In this document: piece after piece, positions 9,742-20,240 of the stretch
Numbering within the stretch: position 1 is the stretch's first letter
How the letters are laid out: the number at the start of each line of letters is the position of its first letter
Source: Pseudomonas sp. PA15(2017)
Lineage (GTDB): Bacteria > Pseudomonadota > Gammaproteobacteria > Pseudomonadales > Pseudomonadaceae
Assembly: GCF_001945395.1 (NCBI RefSeq)
Contig: NZ_MSXV01000043.1
Coordinates: forward strand, 1-35,600
Length of the DNA: 35,600 nt
Direction of reading: 5' to 3'
Notes under the pieces: generated by a model
The model's database searches: none
What the model saw: the letters and a program-made list of their open reading frames with translations, nothing else
What the model was told of the DNA's origin: nothing
Program-made: the position numbers and the translations under genes

Positions 9742-10539
9742 TTAAATATTTTCCACCAACGAACTCACCTGTTCGGCACTGCCCCACAGATGCGGCAATG
9801 CACGTTGCATGGCCAATGGCTCGCCGCTGCACCAGAACTCGTCGGCACCACGCGGCCCGGTAGCCAGCAAATCGCGGCTGGCGAGCAGCCGTTGCAGCTG
9901 CCGGGCGACTGCCGCGCCGGTGTCGATCAGGCTGATCGATGGGTCCAGCCACTGTCCGAGCAGCGGCCGCAGGAAAGGATAGTGAGTGCATCCCAGAATC
10001 AGCGTATCGCAGCCCTCGGCCAGCAACGGCTCGACATAGCCGCGCAGCAGCGCATGCAAGGCCGGGTCATTCAGATTCCCGGCCTCGATCAGCTCGACCA
10101 GCCCCGGGCAAGGCTGCGTGACCACCCGCACATCGCCGGCGAACTGATCGAGCAAGGCGGCGAAGCGCGCGCTTTTCAGCGTCCCGGTGGTGGCCAGCAC
10201 GCCGACCACGCCAGAGCGCGTCGCGGCTGCCGCAGGCTTGACAGCGGGCTCCATGGCCACGATCGGCAGCTGCGGATACAGCGTGCGCAGCTCGGCGACC
10301 CCCGCCACTGTCGCCGTATTGCAGGCCAGCACCAGCGCCTTGGCACCACGCGCGAGCAGAAAGGCAGCGATGAGCCGGCAGCGCTCGCGAATGTACTCGG
10401 GGCTTTTTTCCCCATAGGGCATGTGGCCGCTGTCGGCTACGTAGAACAGCCGTTCATCGGGGAGCAGCGCGCGAATTTCCCGCAGTACCGTGAGCCCGCC
10501 AACGCCGGAATCGAACACACCGATCGGCGCGTCACGCAT
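9742..10539 (-). CDS. murI: Glutamate racemase
   Basis: Makes D-glutamate from L-glutamate for peptidoglycan. 265 residues. The N-terminal [11 protein letters not shown] carries the Asp/Ser pair (10, 11). The two catalytic cysteines are Cys73 in ACNTAT and Cys184 in LGCTHYPFL. The frame is open to 10593, but the ATG at 10539 starts the conserved region and has GGGAGTG six bases upstream. It overlaps the end of moeB by 8 bp, so it is the last gene of the hemA-prfA-prmC-moeB-murI transcript. Confidence 0.96.
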   Translation of the reverse strand: MRDAPIGVFDSGVGGLTVLREIRALLPDERLFYVADSGHMPYGEKSPEYIRERCRLIAAFLLARGAKALVLACNTATVAGVAELRTLYPQLPIVAMEPAVKPAAAATRSGVVGVLATTGTLKSARFAALLDQFAGDVRVVTQPCPGLVELIEAGNLNDPALHALLRGYVEPLLAEGCDTLILGCTHYPFLRPLLGQWLDPSISLIDTGAAVARQLQRLLASRDLLATGPRGADEFWCSGEPLAMQRALPHLWGSAEQVSSLVENI

Positions 10540-11299
10540 CGGCGGCACTCCCGCACACGGCGCAAGCCGGGTCGCGCTTGACCCGCAGCTCACGAAAGCG
10601 CGAGCCGAAGGCGTCGATCAGCAGCAAGCGGCCGACCAGCGGCTCGCCAAAGCCGGCGAGCAGCTTCAATGCCTCCAACGCCTGCAGGCTGCCGACCAGG
10701 CCAACCAGCGGCCCGACCACACCGGCTTCGCTGCAGGTCAGCTCGGCTTCGCTGCCATGGCCGTACAGGCAGTGGTAGCAGGGGCTGTCTTCGCGGCGCG
10801 GATCGAATACCGACAACTGGCCTTCCAGGCGGATCGCCGCGCCGCTGACCAGCGGCCGGCGCGCAGCCACACAAGCGGCGTTGACGGCTTCGCGGGTGGT
10901 GAAGTTGTCCGAGCAGTCGAGCACCAGGTCGACCGCCGCCACGGCAGCGGCCAAGGAGTCGGCATCCAGGGCTTGCCGATGGGCACGCAGCGTGACCTGG
11001 GGGTTGAGCGCACCGAGTCGCGCCAGTGCCGAGTCGACCTTGCTCTGGCCGATGCTCGCGGTGTCGTGGGCAACCTGGCGCTGCAGGTTGCTGAGATCGA
11101 CGCTGTCGAAGTCCGCCAGGTGCAGCTCGCCCACCCCGGCGGCCGCCAGGTACAGGGCCACGGGCGAGCCGAGGCCGCCAAGGCCGACGATCAGTACGCG
11201 GCTACCCTTGAGGCGCAGCTGGCCGTCTACATCGATCTGCGAGAGCAGGATCTGTCGGCTGTAGCGCAGCAGTTCCTCGTCACTCAGATGTTCATTCAT
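10532..11299 (-). CDS. moeB: MoeB/ThiF-family adenylyltransferase
   Basis: An E1-like enzyme that adenylates the C-terminal Gly of a ubiquitin-fold sulfur carrier (MoaD in molybdopterin synthesis; ThiS-like carriers are an alternative). 255 residues. The nucleotide-binding loop is VGLGGLGS (38-45) and the magnesium-binding Asp is in LVLDCSDNF (128-133). The zinc site is two CxxC pairs, C174/C177 (CYHC) and C246/C249 (CAVC). [14 protein letters not shown] is the conserved crossover region. The ATG at 11299 was chosen over the upstream ATGs because it begins the conserved NEHLSDEEL and overlaps the prmC stop by 8 bp. The family assignment is sure; moeB rather than thiF is by resemblance and synteny. 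Confidence 0.92.
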   Translation of the reverse strand: MNEHLSDEELLRYSRQILLSQIDVDGQLRLKGSRVLIVGLGGLGSPVALYLAAAGVGELHLADFDSVDLSNLQRQVAHDTASIGQSKVDSALARLGALNPQVTLRAHRQALDADSLAAAVAAVDLVLDCSDNFTTREAVNAACVAARRPLVSGAAIRLEGQLSVFDPRREDSPCYHCLYGHGSEAELTCSEAGVVGPLVGLVGSLQALEALKLLAGFGEPLVGRLLLIDAFGSRFRELRVKRDPACAVCGSAADA

Positions 11300-12125
11300 G
11301 TGGCCACCGCCCCAGGCTGATGCGCTCATGATCGGCGAGATCACGGCGGCTGTGAACCTCGACGAAGCCGCGCTGGCTCAACAACCCGCGCACCGCCTCG
11401 GCCTGCTCGAAACCGTGTTCGAGCAGGAGCCAGCCGGGCGCCGCCAAATATGCAGGTGCCTGCTCGATGATCAGGCGGATATCGTCCAGCCCGTCGACGC
11501 CCGAGACCAGTGCGCTGCTCGGCTCGAATCTGACATCACCTTCGCCCAGATGCCGGTCGTCGCTGGCGATGTAGGGCGGGTTGCTGACGATCAGCCCGTA
11601 GCGCTCGCCGGCCAGTGCCGCGAACCAGTGGCTCGCCAGGAACGAAACATTCGCCAGGCCCAGCCGGGCGCGATTGCCCTCGGCCAGCGCCAAGGCTTCG
11701 TCCACCCGGTCGACGCCGATAACCTGCCAGGCCGGCCGTTCGCTGGCCAATGCCAGGGCGATGGCGCCGGTGCCGGTGCCGAGGTCGAGCACCCTGGCCG
11801 GGCCACCGGGCAGCAGTGCCAGCGAGGTCTCCACCAACAGTTCGGTGTCCGGCCGCGGGATCAGGGTGTGGGGCGCGACGTCCAGATCCAGGCTCCAGAA
11901 ACCCTGACGACCGAGGATGTAGGCAACCGGCTCGCCGTTACGCCGACGCGCCAGGCTGGCGTTGAATACTTCGGCGGTTTCGCCCGCCACCTCATGGTCA
12001 GCCCAGGTGCGCAGGTAACTGCGCGATTTGCCCAGGGCATGGGCCAGCAGCAGTTCGGCGTCCAGGCGTGGGGTGGGCGAGTCGGGCAGTGCGATGCCGT
12101 TGAGCAGGGATTCGATAGTGGCCAT
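11292..12125 (-). CDS. prmC: Release factor glutamine N5-methyltransferase
   Basis: Methylates the Gln of the GGQ motif in RF1 and RF2. 277 residues. The helical N-terminal domain (about 1-75) is followed by the SAM-binding motif LDLGTGTGAIAL (113-124) and the substrate-gripping NPPY at 182-185. The ATG at 12125 has AGGAAG upstream; an alternative start at 12191 adds an unconserved Arg/Pro-rich tail. It is encoded 88 bp after its own substrate prfA and overlaps moeB by 8 bp, the standard gammaproteobacterial order. Confidence 0.96.
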   Translation of the reverse strand: MATIESLLNGIALPDSPTPRLDAELLLAHALGKSRSYLRTWADHEVAGETAEVFNASLARRRNGEPVAYILGRQGFWSLDLDVAPHTLIPRPDTELLVETSLALLPGGPARVLDLGTGTGAIALALASERPAWQVIGVDRVDEALALAEGNRARLGLANVSFLASHWFAALAGERYGLIVSNPPYIASDDRHLGEGDVRFEPSSALVSGVDGLDDIRLIIEQAPAYLAAPGWLLLEHGFEQAEAVRGLLSQRGFVEVHSRRDLADHERISLGRWPHE

Positions 12126-12213
12126 GGCTAGCTTCCTGGACGGATCGGGGCGCCGGCAGCGTGGGTGAATGAGAAGTCGCTGGCTAAGCACCCCGCGCCA
12201 CCCAACTCTCCGT

Positions 12214-13296
12214 TCAATCGCTCAACGCGGCCAGCTGATCGGCCTGGTACTCGGCGAGCAGCGGCTCGATCACCGCATCGACGCCGCCGGCAATCACTTC
12301 GCCCAGGGAATACAGGGTCAGGTTGATGCGGTGGTCGGTCACTCGCCCTTGCGGAAAGTTGTAGGTGCGAATGCGCTCGGAGCGATCACCCGAGCCGACC
12401 AGCAGCTTGCGGGTATCGGAGATTTCCTTGTGGGCAGCCGCGTCCTGCTGGTCCTTGAGCTTGGCCGCCAGCCAGGCCATGGCCTTGGCGCGGTTCTTGT
12501 GCTGAGAGCGTTCTTCCTGACACTCGACCACGGTACCGGTGGGGATGTGGGTGATGCGAATCGCCGAGTCGGTGGTGTTGACGTGCTGACCGCCGGCGCC
12601 GGAGCTGCGGTAGGTGTCGACGCGCAGATCGGCTGGGTTGATCTCGATGGCCATCTGCTCGTCGGGCTCCGGCAACACTGCAACGGTGCACGCCGAGGTA
12701 TGGATACGGCCCTGGGACTCGGTTTCCGGCACGCGCTGCACACGGTGGGCGCCGGACTCGAACTTGAGCTTGCCGAACACGTTGTCACCCTCGACCCGGG
12801 CGATCACTTCCTTGAAGCCGCCGTGCTCGCCTTCGTTGGCCGACAGCACTTCGATGCGCCAGCCCTGCTTCTCGGCGTACCGCGAATACATGCGAAACAG
12901 ATCGCCAGCGAAGATCGCCGCCTCGTCGCCGCCAGTGCCGGCGCGCACTTCGAGGAACACGTTGCGTCCGTCATTGGGGTCCTTGGGCAGCAACATGCGC
13001 TGCAGGCTGTCTTCCAATTCGGCCAGGCGCGCACGGGCAGTGTCGACCTCCTCTTCGGCCATTTCGCGCAGATCCGGGTCGCTGTCCTTGAGCAGCGCCA
13101 TGGCGCCCTCGAGGTCGGCCTGCACCTTGCGGAATTCACGAAACGCCACGATCACCGGCTCGATCTCGGCGTACTCCTTGGAATAGGCGCGGAACTGGGT
13201 CTGGTTGGTGATCACCTCGGCGTCGCCGAGCAGCGCCGTGACCTCTTCGAAGCGGTCCTGCAGCAGGTCGAGTTTATTGATCAGCGAAGCTTTCAT
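12214..13296 (-). CDS. prfA: Peptide chain release factor 1
   Basis: Recognises UAA and UAG stop codons and triggers peptide release. 360 residues, exactly the E. coli length class. The tripeptide anticodon region reads PET (190-192) within [17 protein letters not shown], the RF1 type. The catalytic GGQ is at residues 235-237 in [10 protein letters not shown]. The start codon overlaps the hemA stop (ATGA), indicating translational coupling. The substrate-modifying enzyme prmC follows. Confidence 0.98.
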   Translation of the reverse strand: MKASLINKLDLLQDRFEEVTALLGDAEVITNQTQFRAYSKEYAEIEPVIVAFREFRKVQADLEGAMALLKDSDPDLREMAEEEVDTARARLAELEDSLQRMLLPKDPNDGRNVFLEVRAGTGGDEAAIFAGDLFRMYSRYAEKQGWRIEVLSANEGEHGGFKEVIARVEGDNVFGKLKFESGAHRVQRVPETESQGRIHTSACTVAVLPEPDEQMAIEINPADLRVDTYRSSGAGGQHVNTTDSAIRITHIPTGTVVECQEERSQHKNRAKAMAWLAAKLKDQQDAAAHKEISDTRKLLVGSGDRSERIRTYNFPQGRVTDHRINLTLYSLGEVIAGGVDAVIEPLLAEYQADQLAALSD

Positions 13297-14573
13297 TGCA
13301 TGCCTTTAGTGGACGACGCGCCTTCGTCGAGGGCGAACAGCTCCTGAGCCACGCCCAGCGCGTCGATGCGCCCGGTGGCGGAGAATTTCTTCAGTTGCAC
13401 GCTGGGCGCGTGCAGCAGTTTATTGGTCAGGCCACGTGCCAGCTGGGCCAGTACGTCGTCGGCAGCGGCACCATTGGCAAGCATGCGCTGGGCCCGTGCC
13501 AGCTCGTCGTCGCGCAGGCGCTCGGCCTGCTGGCGGTAAGCGCGGAGCACGTCCACGGCGGCCAGCTCGCGCAGGCGCGCCATGAAATCGTCGGTACCCG
13601 CGGCGACCAGTTCCTCGGCGGCCTGGGCCGCACCCTGGCGACTCTTGAGGTTTTCGGCGATGACTTCGTGCAGGTCATCGACGGTATAAAGGTACACGTC
13701 ATCCAGCTCGCCGACCTGGGGCTCGATGTCCCGCGGCACGGCGATGTCGACCATGAAGATCGGCTTGTGCTTGCGCTGCTTGAGGGCGCTTTCCACCGCG
13801 CCTTTGCCGAGAATCGGCAACTGGCTGGCGGTGGAGCTGATGACGATGTCGCTGTGCACCAGTTCCTGAGGAATGTCGGAGAGCAGCACGGCGTGGGCGC
13901 CGAACTGCTCGGCCAGGCTGCTGGCGCGCTCCAGGGTGCGGTTGGCGACCACGATACGCTTGATGCCCTGGTCGTGCAGGTGGCGAGCCACCAGGCTGAT
14001 GGTCTCGCCGGCACCGATCAGCAGCGCCTGGCTGCGGTGCAGGTCGGCGAAGATCTGCTTGGCCAGGCTGACGGCGGCAAAGGCCACCGACACCGGGTTC
14101 TCGCCGATGGCGGTATCGGTACGCACGGTCTTGGCGGTGCTGAAGGTGGCCTGGAACAGACGCCCCAGCAGCGGGCCCAGGGTGCCGGCCTCGCGGGCCA
14201 CGGCGAAGGCGGATTTCATCTGACCGAGAATCTGCGGTTCGCCGAGCACCATGGAATCGAGGCCGGAGGCCACGCGCATCATGTGACGAACGGCCGCATC
14301 GTCTTCGTGGATATACGCGCAGGCACGCAGCTCTTCGACGCTCACATGGTGGTAATCGGCCAGCCAGCCGAGTACCTCCTCGGCGCCCGAGCCGTCCTGT
14401 TCGAGGTACAGTTCGCTGCGGTTGCAGGTCGACAGGATCGCCGCTTCGCGGCTCGGCGTATCACGGCAAAGCAGCTGCAATGCCTCTACGAGCTGCTCTG
14501 GAGTAAAAGCCACGCGCTCGCGAACATCCACCGAAGCGGTCTTGTGGTTGATACCGAGGGCGATAAAGGCCAT
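13293..14573 (-). CDS. hemA: Glutamyl-tRNA reductase
   Basis: Reduces glutamyl-tRNA(Glu) to glutamate-1-semialdehyde, the committed step of haem synthesis by the C5 route. 426 residues. The N-terminus [20 protein letters not shown] and catalytic Cys50 in STCNRSELY are clear. The NADPH-binding domain includes [11 protein letters not shown], and the C-terminal helical dimerisation domain follows. The frame runs on to 14840, but the ATG at 14573 starts the conserved domain. No convincing Shine-Dalgarno is seen, so translation may be weak or regulated. It is first in the hemA-prfA-prmC-moeB-murI cluster and divergent from the TPR lipoprotein gene, with both promoters in 14574-14848. Confidence 0.97.
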   Translation of the reverse strand: MAFIALGINHKTASVDVRERVAFTPEQLVEALQLLCRDTPSREAAILSTCNRSELYLEQDGSGAEEVLGWLADYHHVSVEELRACAYIHEDDAAVRHMMRVASGLDSMVLGEPQILGQMKSAFAVAREAGTLGPLLGRLFQATFSTAKTVRTDTAIGENPVSVAFAAVSLAKQIFADLHRSQALLIGAGETISLVARHLHDQGIKRIVVANRTLERASSLAEQFGAHAVLLSDIPQELVHSDIVISSTASQLPILGKGAVESALKQRKHKPIFMVDIAVPRDIEPQVGELDDVYLYTVDDLHEVIAENLKSRQGAAQAAEELVAAGTDDFMARLRELAAVDVLRAYRQQAERLRDDELARAQRMLANGAAADDVLAQLARGLTNKLLHAPSVQLKKFSATGRIDALGVAQELFALDEGASSTKGMQ

Positions 14574-14848
14574 GCACGTCGCTGACAGGGGGGTGGAAGC
14601 CGGCAATTGTCCTACTTCGGCCGGTGCAGGACAACCATCGCACCGTGCATCGCGCCGATAGCCATGACCGATGACCGGCGATGAGAACGACTTTTCCGGC
14701 ACCAGAAGCCTGTACCTGGATTGGATGCAACCCACCCAGGCTTCGGCAGTCCAACCTGACATCGCCAGGACACACGGGCTGCCCCATGGGCTTGGCCAAC
14801 GGCTTGTGTCATGATGGCCAAAACCGCAGGTCAGTCGCATTTCCTCTT

Positions 14849-16579
14849 ATGAATAGACCCATCGCGTTGCTCACCGCCCTGGCCTTGCTGGGTGGTTGTC
14901 AGACTTTTGCGCCGTCCGCGCCGGACGGCAGCGTTCCCGTCGAGGAACCGGGCACCGAGGCAGCCGCCAAGGCACCGGAATCTTACGGCTCGTTCAGCCA
15001 GGAAACCCTGCTGGCGCTGCTGACCGCCGAGTTGGCCGGCCAGCGCAACCGCTTCGACATTGCCCTGAGCAACTACGTACAGCAGGCCAATGCGACCCAG
15101 GATGCCGGCGTCGCCGAGCGCGGCTTCCGCATTGCCGAATACCTGGGCGCCGAGCAGGAAGCCCTGGACACCTCACTGGTGTGGGCCAAGAACGCACCCG
15201 ATGACGTCGATGCCCAACGCGCCGCCGCCGTCCAACTGGCCCGCGCCGGTCGCTACGACGAAGCCATGGCCTACATGGAGCGCGTGCGCCAGCGCCAGGG
15301 CAACACCCATTTCGACTTCCTCGCGCTGTCCGCCGCGGAAACCGACCCCGACACTCGTGCCGGCCTTTTGCAAAGCTTCGATCGCCTGCTCGGCAAGTAC
15401 CCGAACGACGGCCAGCTGCTGTTCGGCAAGGCACTGCTGCTGCAGCAGGACGGCCGCGCCGAGGAAGCCCTGAAGCTGCTCGAGACCAGCGAAGCCAAGC
15501 AGGACCAGTCCGCCCCGTTGCTGCTGCGCGCCCGCCTGTTGCAAAGCCTGGGCCGCGGTGAAGAAGCACTGCCGCTGCTTAAAAAAGGCATGGAGCGCAA
15601 ACCGAGCGACAAACGCCTGCGCTTGACTTACGCCCGCCAACTGGTCGAGCTGGGTCGCATGGATGAAGCCCGCGGCGAGTTCTCCTCGCTACTGCAGCAA
15701 TTCCCCGAAGATGATGACCTGCGCTTTTCCCTGGCGCTGGTGTGCCTGGAAGCCGAAGCCTGGCGCGAAGCCATCGTCTACCTGGAAGAACTGATCCAGC
15801 GCGACGCCCATGTGGATCCTGCCCAATACAACCTCGGCCGCGCCCACGAAGCACTGGGCGAAGTGGACGAAGCGCTGCTCGCCTACTCGATGGTTGGCGG
15901 CGGTACCGATTACCTGCCTGCCCAGGCACGCATGGCCGATCTGCTGGTCGCCAATGGCCGTGGCGCCGAGGCCTCCCGGCACCTGGCCGAAGCCCGTGAC
16001 AGCGAGCCGGATTATGCCCTGCAGCTTTACCTGATCGAAGCCGAGTCGCTGTCCAAGCAGAACAAGCCCGACCAGGCCTGGGATCTCATCCAGCAGGCGC
16101 TCAAGCAGTATCCGGGCGACATCAACCTGCTTTACACCCGCGCCATGCTGGCCGAGCCACGCGGTGACCTGAAGCAGCTGGAACGCGACCTGCGCCTGAT
16201 CCTCGAGCGCGAGCCGGACAACGCCATGGCCCTCAACGCCTTGGGCTACACCCTGGTCGACCGTACCGATCGCCACCACGAAGGCCTGGAGCTGATCCAG
16301 AAAGCCCATGACATCAATCCGGAAGACCCGGCCATCCTCGACAGCCTGGGCTGGGCCAACTATCGCCTTGGCAACCTGGCCGACGCGGAGAAATGGCTGC
16401 GCCAGGCGTTCGAACGCTTCCCGGACCACGAAGTCGCCGCCCACCTGGGTGAAGCGCTGTGGGCCCAGGGCAAGCAGCGCGAAGCCCGCAAGATCTGGCG
16501 CGACGCCCTGACGGAACAACCTGAAAGTGAAATTCTGCGCAGCACCGTGCAGCGCCTGACCGGATCGGAGAAACCCTGA
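14849..16579 (+). CDS. Tetratricopeptide-repeat lipoprotein
   Basis: 576 residues. A lipoprotein signal with lipobox LGGC (Cys17) is followed by a low-complexity linker and then many TPR units through to the C-terminus (for example [75 protein letters not shown]). It is likely anchored in the outer membrane, facing the periplasm, as a protein-protein scaffold. It corresponds by position to P. aeruginosa PA4667. The ATG at 14849 is used because it starts the signal peptide; the open frame before it is not coding. The stop overlaps the lolB start (TGATG), suggesting coupling and perhaps a shared role in lipoprotein or envelope assembly. Confidence 0.93.
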   Translation: MNRPIALLTALALLGGCQTFAPSAPDGSVPVEEPGTEAAAKAPESYGSFSQETLLALLTAELAGQRNRFDIALSNYVQQANATQDAGVAERGFRIAEYLGAEQEALDTSLVWAKNAPDDVDAQRAAAVQLARAGRYDEAMAYMERVRQRQGNTHFDFLALSAAETDPDTRAGLLQSFDRLLGKYPNDGQLLFGKALLLQQDGRAEEALKLLETSEAKQDQSAPLLLRARLLQSLGRGEEALPLLKKGMERKPSDKRLRLTYARQLVELGRMDEARGEFSSLLQQFPEDDDLRFSLALVCLEAEAWREAIVYLEELIQRDAHVDPAQYNLGRAHEALGEVDEALLAYSMVGGGTDYLPAQARMADLLVANGRGAEASRHLAEARDSEPDYALQLYLIEAESLSKQNKPDQAWDLIQQALKQYPGDINLLYTRAMLAEPRGDLKQLERDLRLILEREPDNAMALNALGYTLVDRTDRHHEGLELIQKAHDINPEDPAILDSLGWANYRLGNLADAEKWLRQAFERFPDHEVAAHLGEALWAQGKQREARKIWRDALTEQPESEILRSTVQRLTGSEKP

Positions 16580-17199
16580 TGTCGCTTCGCCCCCTTCTCG
16601 TACTCGCCCTGGTCACCTTGCTGGCCGGCTGTTCCGGCCTCTCCACCCGCGAGGCGGTGGAACAGGGCCTTGGCGACCCGGCTCGCTGGCAGGCACATAA
16701 GCAGCAGATCAGCACGCTCGATGGCTGGCAGATCAACGGCAAGGTCGGCATCCGCGCACCACGCGACTCGGGCAGCGGCACATTGTTCTGGCTGCAGCGC
16801 CAGGATTACGCCGATATCCGCCTGTCCGGCCCACTCGGCCGCGGCGCGGCGCGCCTGACCGGCCGACCCGGCGCGGTCGAGCTGGAGGTCGCCAACCAGG
16901 GCCGCTACCAGGCCGAGTCCCCGGAAGAGCTGCTGCAGCAGCAACTGGGCCTCAACCTTCCCGTCTCGCATTTGCTGTGGTGGATTCGTGGTCTGCCCGC
17001 ACCGGACAGCAAGAGCCGCATCACCCTGGATGCCGACAGCCGCCTGGCGCAGCTGAGTCAGGATGGCTGGGAAGTCAGTTACACCCGCTACGCCGAGCAG
17101 GATGGCTACTGGCTGCCCGAGCGCCTGCGCCTGGAAGGCCACGACATCCAGGTGACCCTGGTGATCAAGGACTGGCAGCCGCGCCACCTCGGTCAGTAA
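16579..17199 (+). CDS. lolB: Outer-membrane lipoprotein insertion factor LolB
   Basis: Accepts lipoproteins from LolA and inserts them in the inner leaflet of the outer membrane; itself a lipoprotein. 206 residues. Signal peptide with lipobox LAGC (Cys18). The mature part has the expected [22 protein letters not shown] strand region, [10 protein letters not shown] and a C-terminal LVIKDW. The ATG shares one base with the stop of the TPR gene. The order TPR-lolB-ispE-tRNA-prs is conserved in pseudomonads. Confidence 0.95.
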   Translation: MSLRPLLVLALVTLLAGCSGLSTREAVEQGLGDPARWQAHKQQISTLDGWQINGKVGIRAPRDSGSGTLFWLQRQDYADIRLSGPLGRGAARLTGRPGAVELEVANQGRYQAESPEELLQQQLGLNLPVSHLLWWIRGLPAPDSKSRITLDADSRLAQLSQDGWEVSYTRYAEQDGYWLPERLRLEGHDIQVTLVIKDWQPRHLGQ

Positions 17200-17283
17200 T
17201 CGCGCCCGCCTCGCGCGACTTTCGCACTCGCAATTCCCGCACCGTAGCCTGCGGTTGAGCGTAGCGGTACCCAAGACCAAGTT

Positions 17284-17310
17284 CCCGGGTGTCGCGGCGC
17301 TCGACCCGGG
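17284..17310. repeat. REP-like palindrome
   Basis: CCCGGGT (17284-17290) and ACCCGGG (17304-17310) form a hairpin around GTCGCGGCGCTCG. This sequence type, followed by CTACGGG, is a common dispersed palindrome in Pseudomonas intergenic DNA. It lies in the 167-bp gap between lolB and ispE and may act as a transcript-stability or attenuation element. Confidence 0.6.
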
Positions 17311-17366
17311 CTACGGGCTGCGCTAGCCTGCGCGACTCACTTATCCCCTCTTGCCAGCCATTCCCA

Positions 17367-18242
17367 ATGATTACCCACGCCATCCCCGCCGACGCCGAGC
17401 TGACCCTGCCGGCACCGGCCAAGCTCAACCTGATGCTGCACATTCTCGGTCGTCGCGAGGACGGCTATCACGAGCTGCAGACCCTGTTTCAGTTCCTCGA
17501 TCACGGTGACGAACTGGGCTTCAGGCGTCGCGAGGACGGCGTGATCCGCCTGCATACCGAAATCGACGGTGTGCCCCACGACAGCAACCTGATCGTGCGT
17601 GCTGCCAGACAAATGCAGCAGCAGAGCGGTACTCGCCTGGGTGCGGACATCTGGCTGAACAAGCGCCTGCCCAAGGGCGGCGGCATCGGTGGTGGCAGCT
17701 CGGATGCGGCGACCACCCTGCTCGGTCTCGATCACCTGTGGCAACTGGGCTGGAGCGAGGATCGCCTGGCGGCCCTGGGCCTCGGCCTGGGCGCCGACGT
17801 ACCGGTTTTCGTGCGCGGCCGCGCGGCCTTCGCCGAAGGCGTCGGCGAAAAACTCACACCGGTCGAGCTGCCGGAGCCGTGGTTTCTCGTCGCCGTACCG
17901 CAAGTGCTTGTCAGTACAGCAGAAGTTTTCTCCGACCCTGAGTTGACACGCGATACGCCGCCCATTAAAGTTCGCAGCCTTCTTGAGGGGGGTGGTCGTA
18001 ACGACTGCCAGCCGGTCGTCGAGAAGCGTTACTCTGCTGTTCGTAACGCGCTGATCTTGCTGAACAAATTTGTTCCGACAAGATTGACCGGCACTGGAGC
18101 TTGTGTGTTTGGGAGCTTCCCAAACCGGGACGATGCTGATAAAGTCGCCCGCCAACTTCCAGCCACACTGCCAAGTTTTGTTGCGCAGGGTGCCAACGTT
18201 TCGATGTTGCACCGCAAGCTGCAAGAACTGGCCAGGAAGTGA
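17367..18242 (+). CDS. ispE: 4-diphosphocytidyl-2-C-methyl-D-erythritol kinase
   Basis: Phosphorylates CDP-methylerythritol in the MEP isoprenoid pathway. 291 residues of the GHMP kinase fold. The N-terminal [23 protein letters not shown] has the catalytic Lys. The ATP-binding loop [15 protein letters not shown] is intact, and LGADVPVF contains the catalytic Asp. The start at 17367 fits the family; the upstream open frame is intergenic repeat sequence. The 3' end is relatively AT-richer than neighbouring genes. It ends 25 bp before the first tRNA-Gln, so tRNA processing probably cuts this transcript. Confidence 0.96.
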   Translation: MITHAIPADAELTLPAPAKLNLMLHILGRREDGYHELQTLFQFLDHGDELGFRRREDGVIRLHTEIDGVPHDSNLIVRAARQMQQQSGTRLGADIWLNKRLPKGGGIGGGSSDAATTLLGLDHLWQLGWSEDRLAALGLGLGADVPVFVRGRAAFAEGVGEKLTPVELPEPWFLVAVPQVLVSTAEVFSDPELTRDTPPIKVRSLLEGGGRNDCQPVVEKRYSAVRNALILLNKFVPTRLTGTGACVFGSFPNRDDADKVARQLPATLPSFVAQGANVSMLHRKLQELARK

Positions 18243-18267
18243 ATGCGTAGCATCGGTTATACGTTAC

Positions 18268-18342
18268 AGGGGCGTCGCCAAGCGGTAAGGCACCAGGTTT
18301 TGATCCTGGCATGCGTTGGTTCGAATCCAGCCGCCCCTGCCA
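18268..18342 (+). tRNA. tRNA-Gln (anticodon TTG), copy 1
   Basis: A 75-nt cloverleaf including the encoded CCA (18340-18342). The acceptor stem AGGGGCG pairs with CGCCCCT, and the anticodon stem CCAGG/CCTGG encloses the loop TTTTGAT with TTG at 18300-18302. The T-arm GTTCGAATC is normal. It lies between ispE and prs, as in other pseudomonads. Confidence 0.98.
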
Positions 18343-18401
18343 TAACCACCCAAGGGTGGCTCGTACTACCGAATTGAGCAGCATTGCGTCACACACGATA
18401 C

Positions 18402-18476
18402 AGGGGCGTCGCCAAGCGGTAAGGCACCAGGTTTTGATCCTGGCATGCGTTGGTTCGAATCCAGCCGCCCCTGCCA
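18402..18476 (+). tRNA. tRNA-Gln (anticodon TTG), copy 2
   Basis: Identical over all 75 nt to copy 1, with a 59-bp spacer that contains a short CCACCC/GGGTGG hairpin. The identity implies gene conversion or a recent tandem duplication. Both copies are probably transcribed together with prs. Confidence 0.98.
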
Positions 18477-18520
18477 TTTTTATACTCATCCAGGTTACCC
18501 TCAGCCGGCAGGTACTGCGC

Positions 18521-19462
18521 GTGTCCAAGATGATGGTCTTTACGGGGAACGCTAACCCCGATCTGGCGCGACGTATCGTTCGTCAGCTGCACATTCCCCT
18601 CGGTGATGCCTCGGTCGGTAAATTCTCCGACGGCGAAATCATGATCGAAATCAACGAGAACGTCCGCGGTAAGGACGTTTTCCTGATTCAGCCGACGTGC
18701 GCGCCAACCAATGACAACCTGATGGAGCTGGTGGTGATGGCAGACGCCTTCCGCCGCTCCTCAGCGACTCGAATCACTGCAGTCATCCCCTACTTCGGCT
18801 ATGCCCGCCAGGATCGCCGCCCGCGCTCCGCTCGCGTGGCAATCAGCGCCAAGGTCGTGGCCGACATGCTCACCGTGGTAGGCATCGACCGGGTTCTCAC
18901 CGTCGACCTGCACGCGGATCAGATCCAAGGCTTCTTCGATATCCCGGTCGACAACATCTACGGCTCGCCCGTACTGGTCGACGACATCGAAGATCAACGC
19001 TTCGACAATCTCATGATCGTTTCCCCGGACATCGGCGGCGTGGTGCGTGCTCGCGCCGTGGCCAAGAGCCTGGGCGTCGATCTGGCGATCATCGACAAGC
19101 GTCGTGAAAAGGCCAACCACTCCGAAGTGATGCACATCATCGGTGACGTGGAAGGTCGTACCTGCATCCTGGTCGACGACATGGTCGACACCGCCGGCAC
19201 CCTGTGCCACGCGGCCAAGGCTCTGAAGGAACACGGCGCTGCCAAGGTGTACGCCTATGCCACGCACCCGGTGCTGTCGGGCCGTGCCATCGAGAACATC
19301 GAGAACTCGGTACTGGACGAACTGGTGGTGACCAACACCATCCCGCTGTCCGCCGCCGCGCAATCCTGTTCGCGCATCCGTCAACTGGACATCGCACCGG
19401 TTGTCGCTGAAGCGGTACGCCGCATCAGCAATGAAGAATCGATCAGTGCGATGTTCCGTTAA
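18521..19462 (+). CDS. prs: Ribose-phosphate pyrophosphokinase
   Basis: Makes PRPP from ribose 5-phosphate and ATP, feeding purine, pyrimidine, His, Trp and NAD synthesis. 313 residues starting at GTG (18521), giving [18 protein letters not shown], the same start region and length as P. aeruginosa Prs. The flexible-loop and active-site residues are in [12 protein letters not shown] and [15 protein letters not shown]. The PRPP-binding loop reads [13 protein letters not shown]. The gene frame stays open upstream through the second tRNA, but that is not coding. It is followed by two candidate stem-loops. Confidence 0.97.
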   Translation: MSKMMVFTGNANPDLARRIVRQLHIPLGDASVGKFSDGEIMIEINENVRGKDVFLIQPTCAPTNDNLMELVVMADAFRRSSATRITAVIPYFGYARQDRRPRSARVAISAKVVADMLTVVGIDRVLTVDLHADQIQGFFDIPVDNIYGSPVLVDDIEDQRFDNLMIVSPDIGGVVRARAVAKSLGVDLAIIDKRREKANHSEVMHIIGDVEGRTCILVDDMVDTAGTLCHAAKALKEHGAAKVYAYATHPVLSGRAIENIENSVLDELVVTNTIPLSAAAQSCSRIRQLDIAPVVAEAVRRISNEESISAMFR

Positions 19463-19486
19463 CCCGGAACGCCCCTGACGAAACAT

Positions 19487-19510
19487 GCCTGGCCACCTGG
19501 CCAGGCCTTT
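19487..19510 (+). terminator. Probable terminator after prs
   Basis: The perfect 8-bp stem GCCTGGCC (19487-19494) / GGCCAGGC (19499-19506), with loop ACCT, is followed by only a short T run. It lies 24 bp after the prs stop. It is a strong hairpin but a weak U-tract, so termination may be partial. Confidence 0.6.
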
Positions 19511-19515
19511 CACCG

Positions 19516-19558
19516 AACCGCCCCGCCGCTGGTCGCAAGCGTAACGGGCGGTTTGGTT
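19516..19558 (+). promoter_or_regulatory. Stem-loop in the rplY leader
   Basis: AACCGCCC (19516-19523) pairs with GGGCGGTT (19546-19553) around a 22-nt loop and is followed by TGGTTAT. It ends about 20 bp before the rplY start. It could be a second prs terminator or a leader element controlling L25. The sequence cannot decide between these. Confidence 0.4.
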
Positions 19559-19574
19559 ATTCTGGAGAAGTGAA

Positions 19575-20201
19575 ATGACTGCTGAATTTACCCTGAATGC
19601 CGAAGCGCGTTCCGACCTGGGGAAAGGTGCGAGCCGCCGCCTGCGTCGTAACGCCAGCCTGGTTCCTGCCGTGATCTACGGTGGCGACAAGGCCCCCCTG
19701 TCCATCAGCCTGGTTGCCAAGGATTTCGCCAAGTTGCTGGAAAACGAAGCAGCCTTCAGCCACGTGCTGAACCTGACCGTTGACGGCAAGAAAGAAAACG
19801 TTCTGATCAAAGCCCTGCAGCGCCACCCGGCCAAAGGCTTCGTTCTGCACGCTGACTTCATCCGCGTGGTGGCCGGCCAGAAACTGACCGCACACGTGCC
19901 GCTGCACTTCATCAACGAAGCTACCTCCGTTGGCGTGAAGCAGAAAGGCGGTGAAGTTCTGCACTCGCTGAACGAAGTTGAAGTCTCCTGCCTGCCGAAA
20001 GACCTGCCGGAGTTCATCGAAGTCGACTTCGCCAACGTCGATCTGGACCAGACCGTTCACCTGTCCGACATCAAGCTGCCGAAAGGCGTTGAGCTGGTTG
20101 CTCTGGCCCACGGTAGCGATCTGCCGGTTGCCAGCGTTCACCTGCCGCGCGTTCGTGCAGAAGACGCAGCCGAAGGCGAAGGCGAAAGCACCGCCGAGTA
20201 A
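19575..20201 (+). CDS. rplY: 50S ribosomal protein L25 (CTC form)
   Basis: Binds 5S rRNA. 208 residues, the long CTC/TL5-type form with an N-terminal L25 domain (about 1-95, including [14 protein letters not shown] and [12 protein letters not shown]) and a C-terminal beta domain. It ends in an acidic tail ([13 protein letters not shown]). The ATG at 19575 follows GGAG. The pth gene follows after 39 bp and ychF after that, the usual operon. Codon use is strongly biased, as for highly expressed genes. Confidence 0.97.
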   Translation: MTAEFTLNAEARSDLGKGASRRLRRNASLVPAVIYGGDKAPLSISLVAKDFAKLLENEAAFSHVLNLTVDGKKENVLIKALQRHPAKGFVLHADFIRVVAGQKLTAHVPLHFINEATSVGVKQKGGEVLHSLNEVEVSCLPKDLPEFIEVDFANVDLDQTVHLSDIKLPKGVELVALAHGSDLPVASVHLPRVRAEDAAEGEGESTAE

Positions 20202-20240
20202 TTCCGGCTCGCTACGCCTGCTTCAAGAAAGGGCTCCTGT

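Noticed and set aside
14681..14848. 56-codon upstream extension of the TPR lipoprotein
   Set aside because: It would bury the lipoprotein signal peptide inside the protein and lies in the divergent promoter region of hemA.
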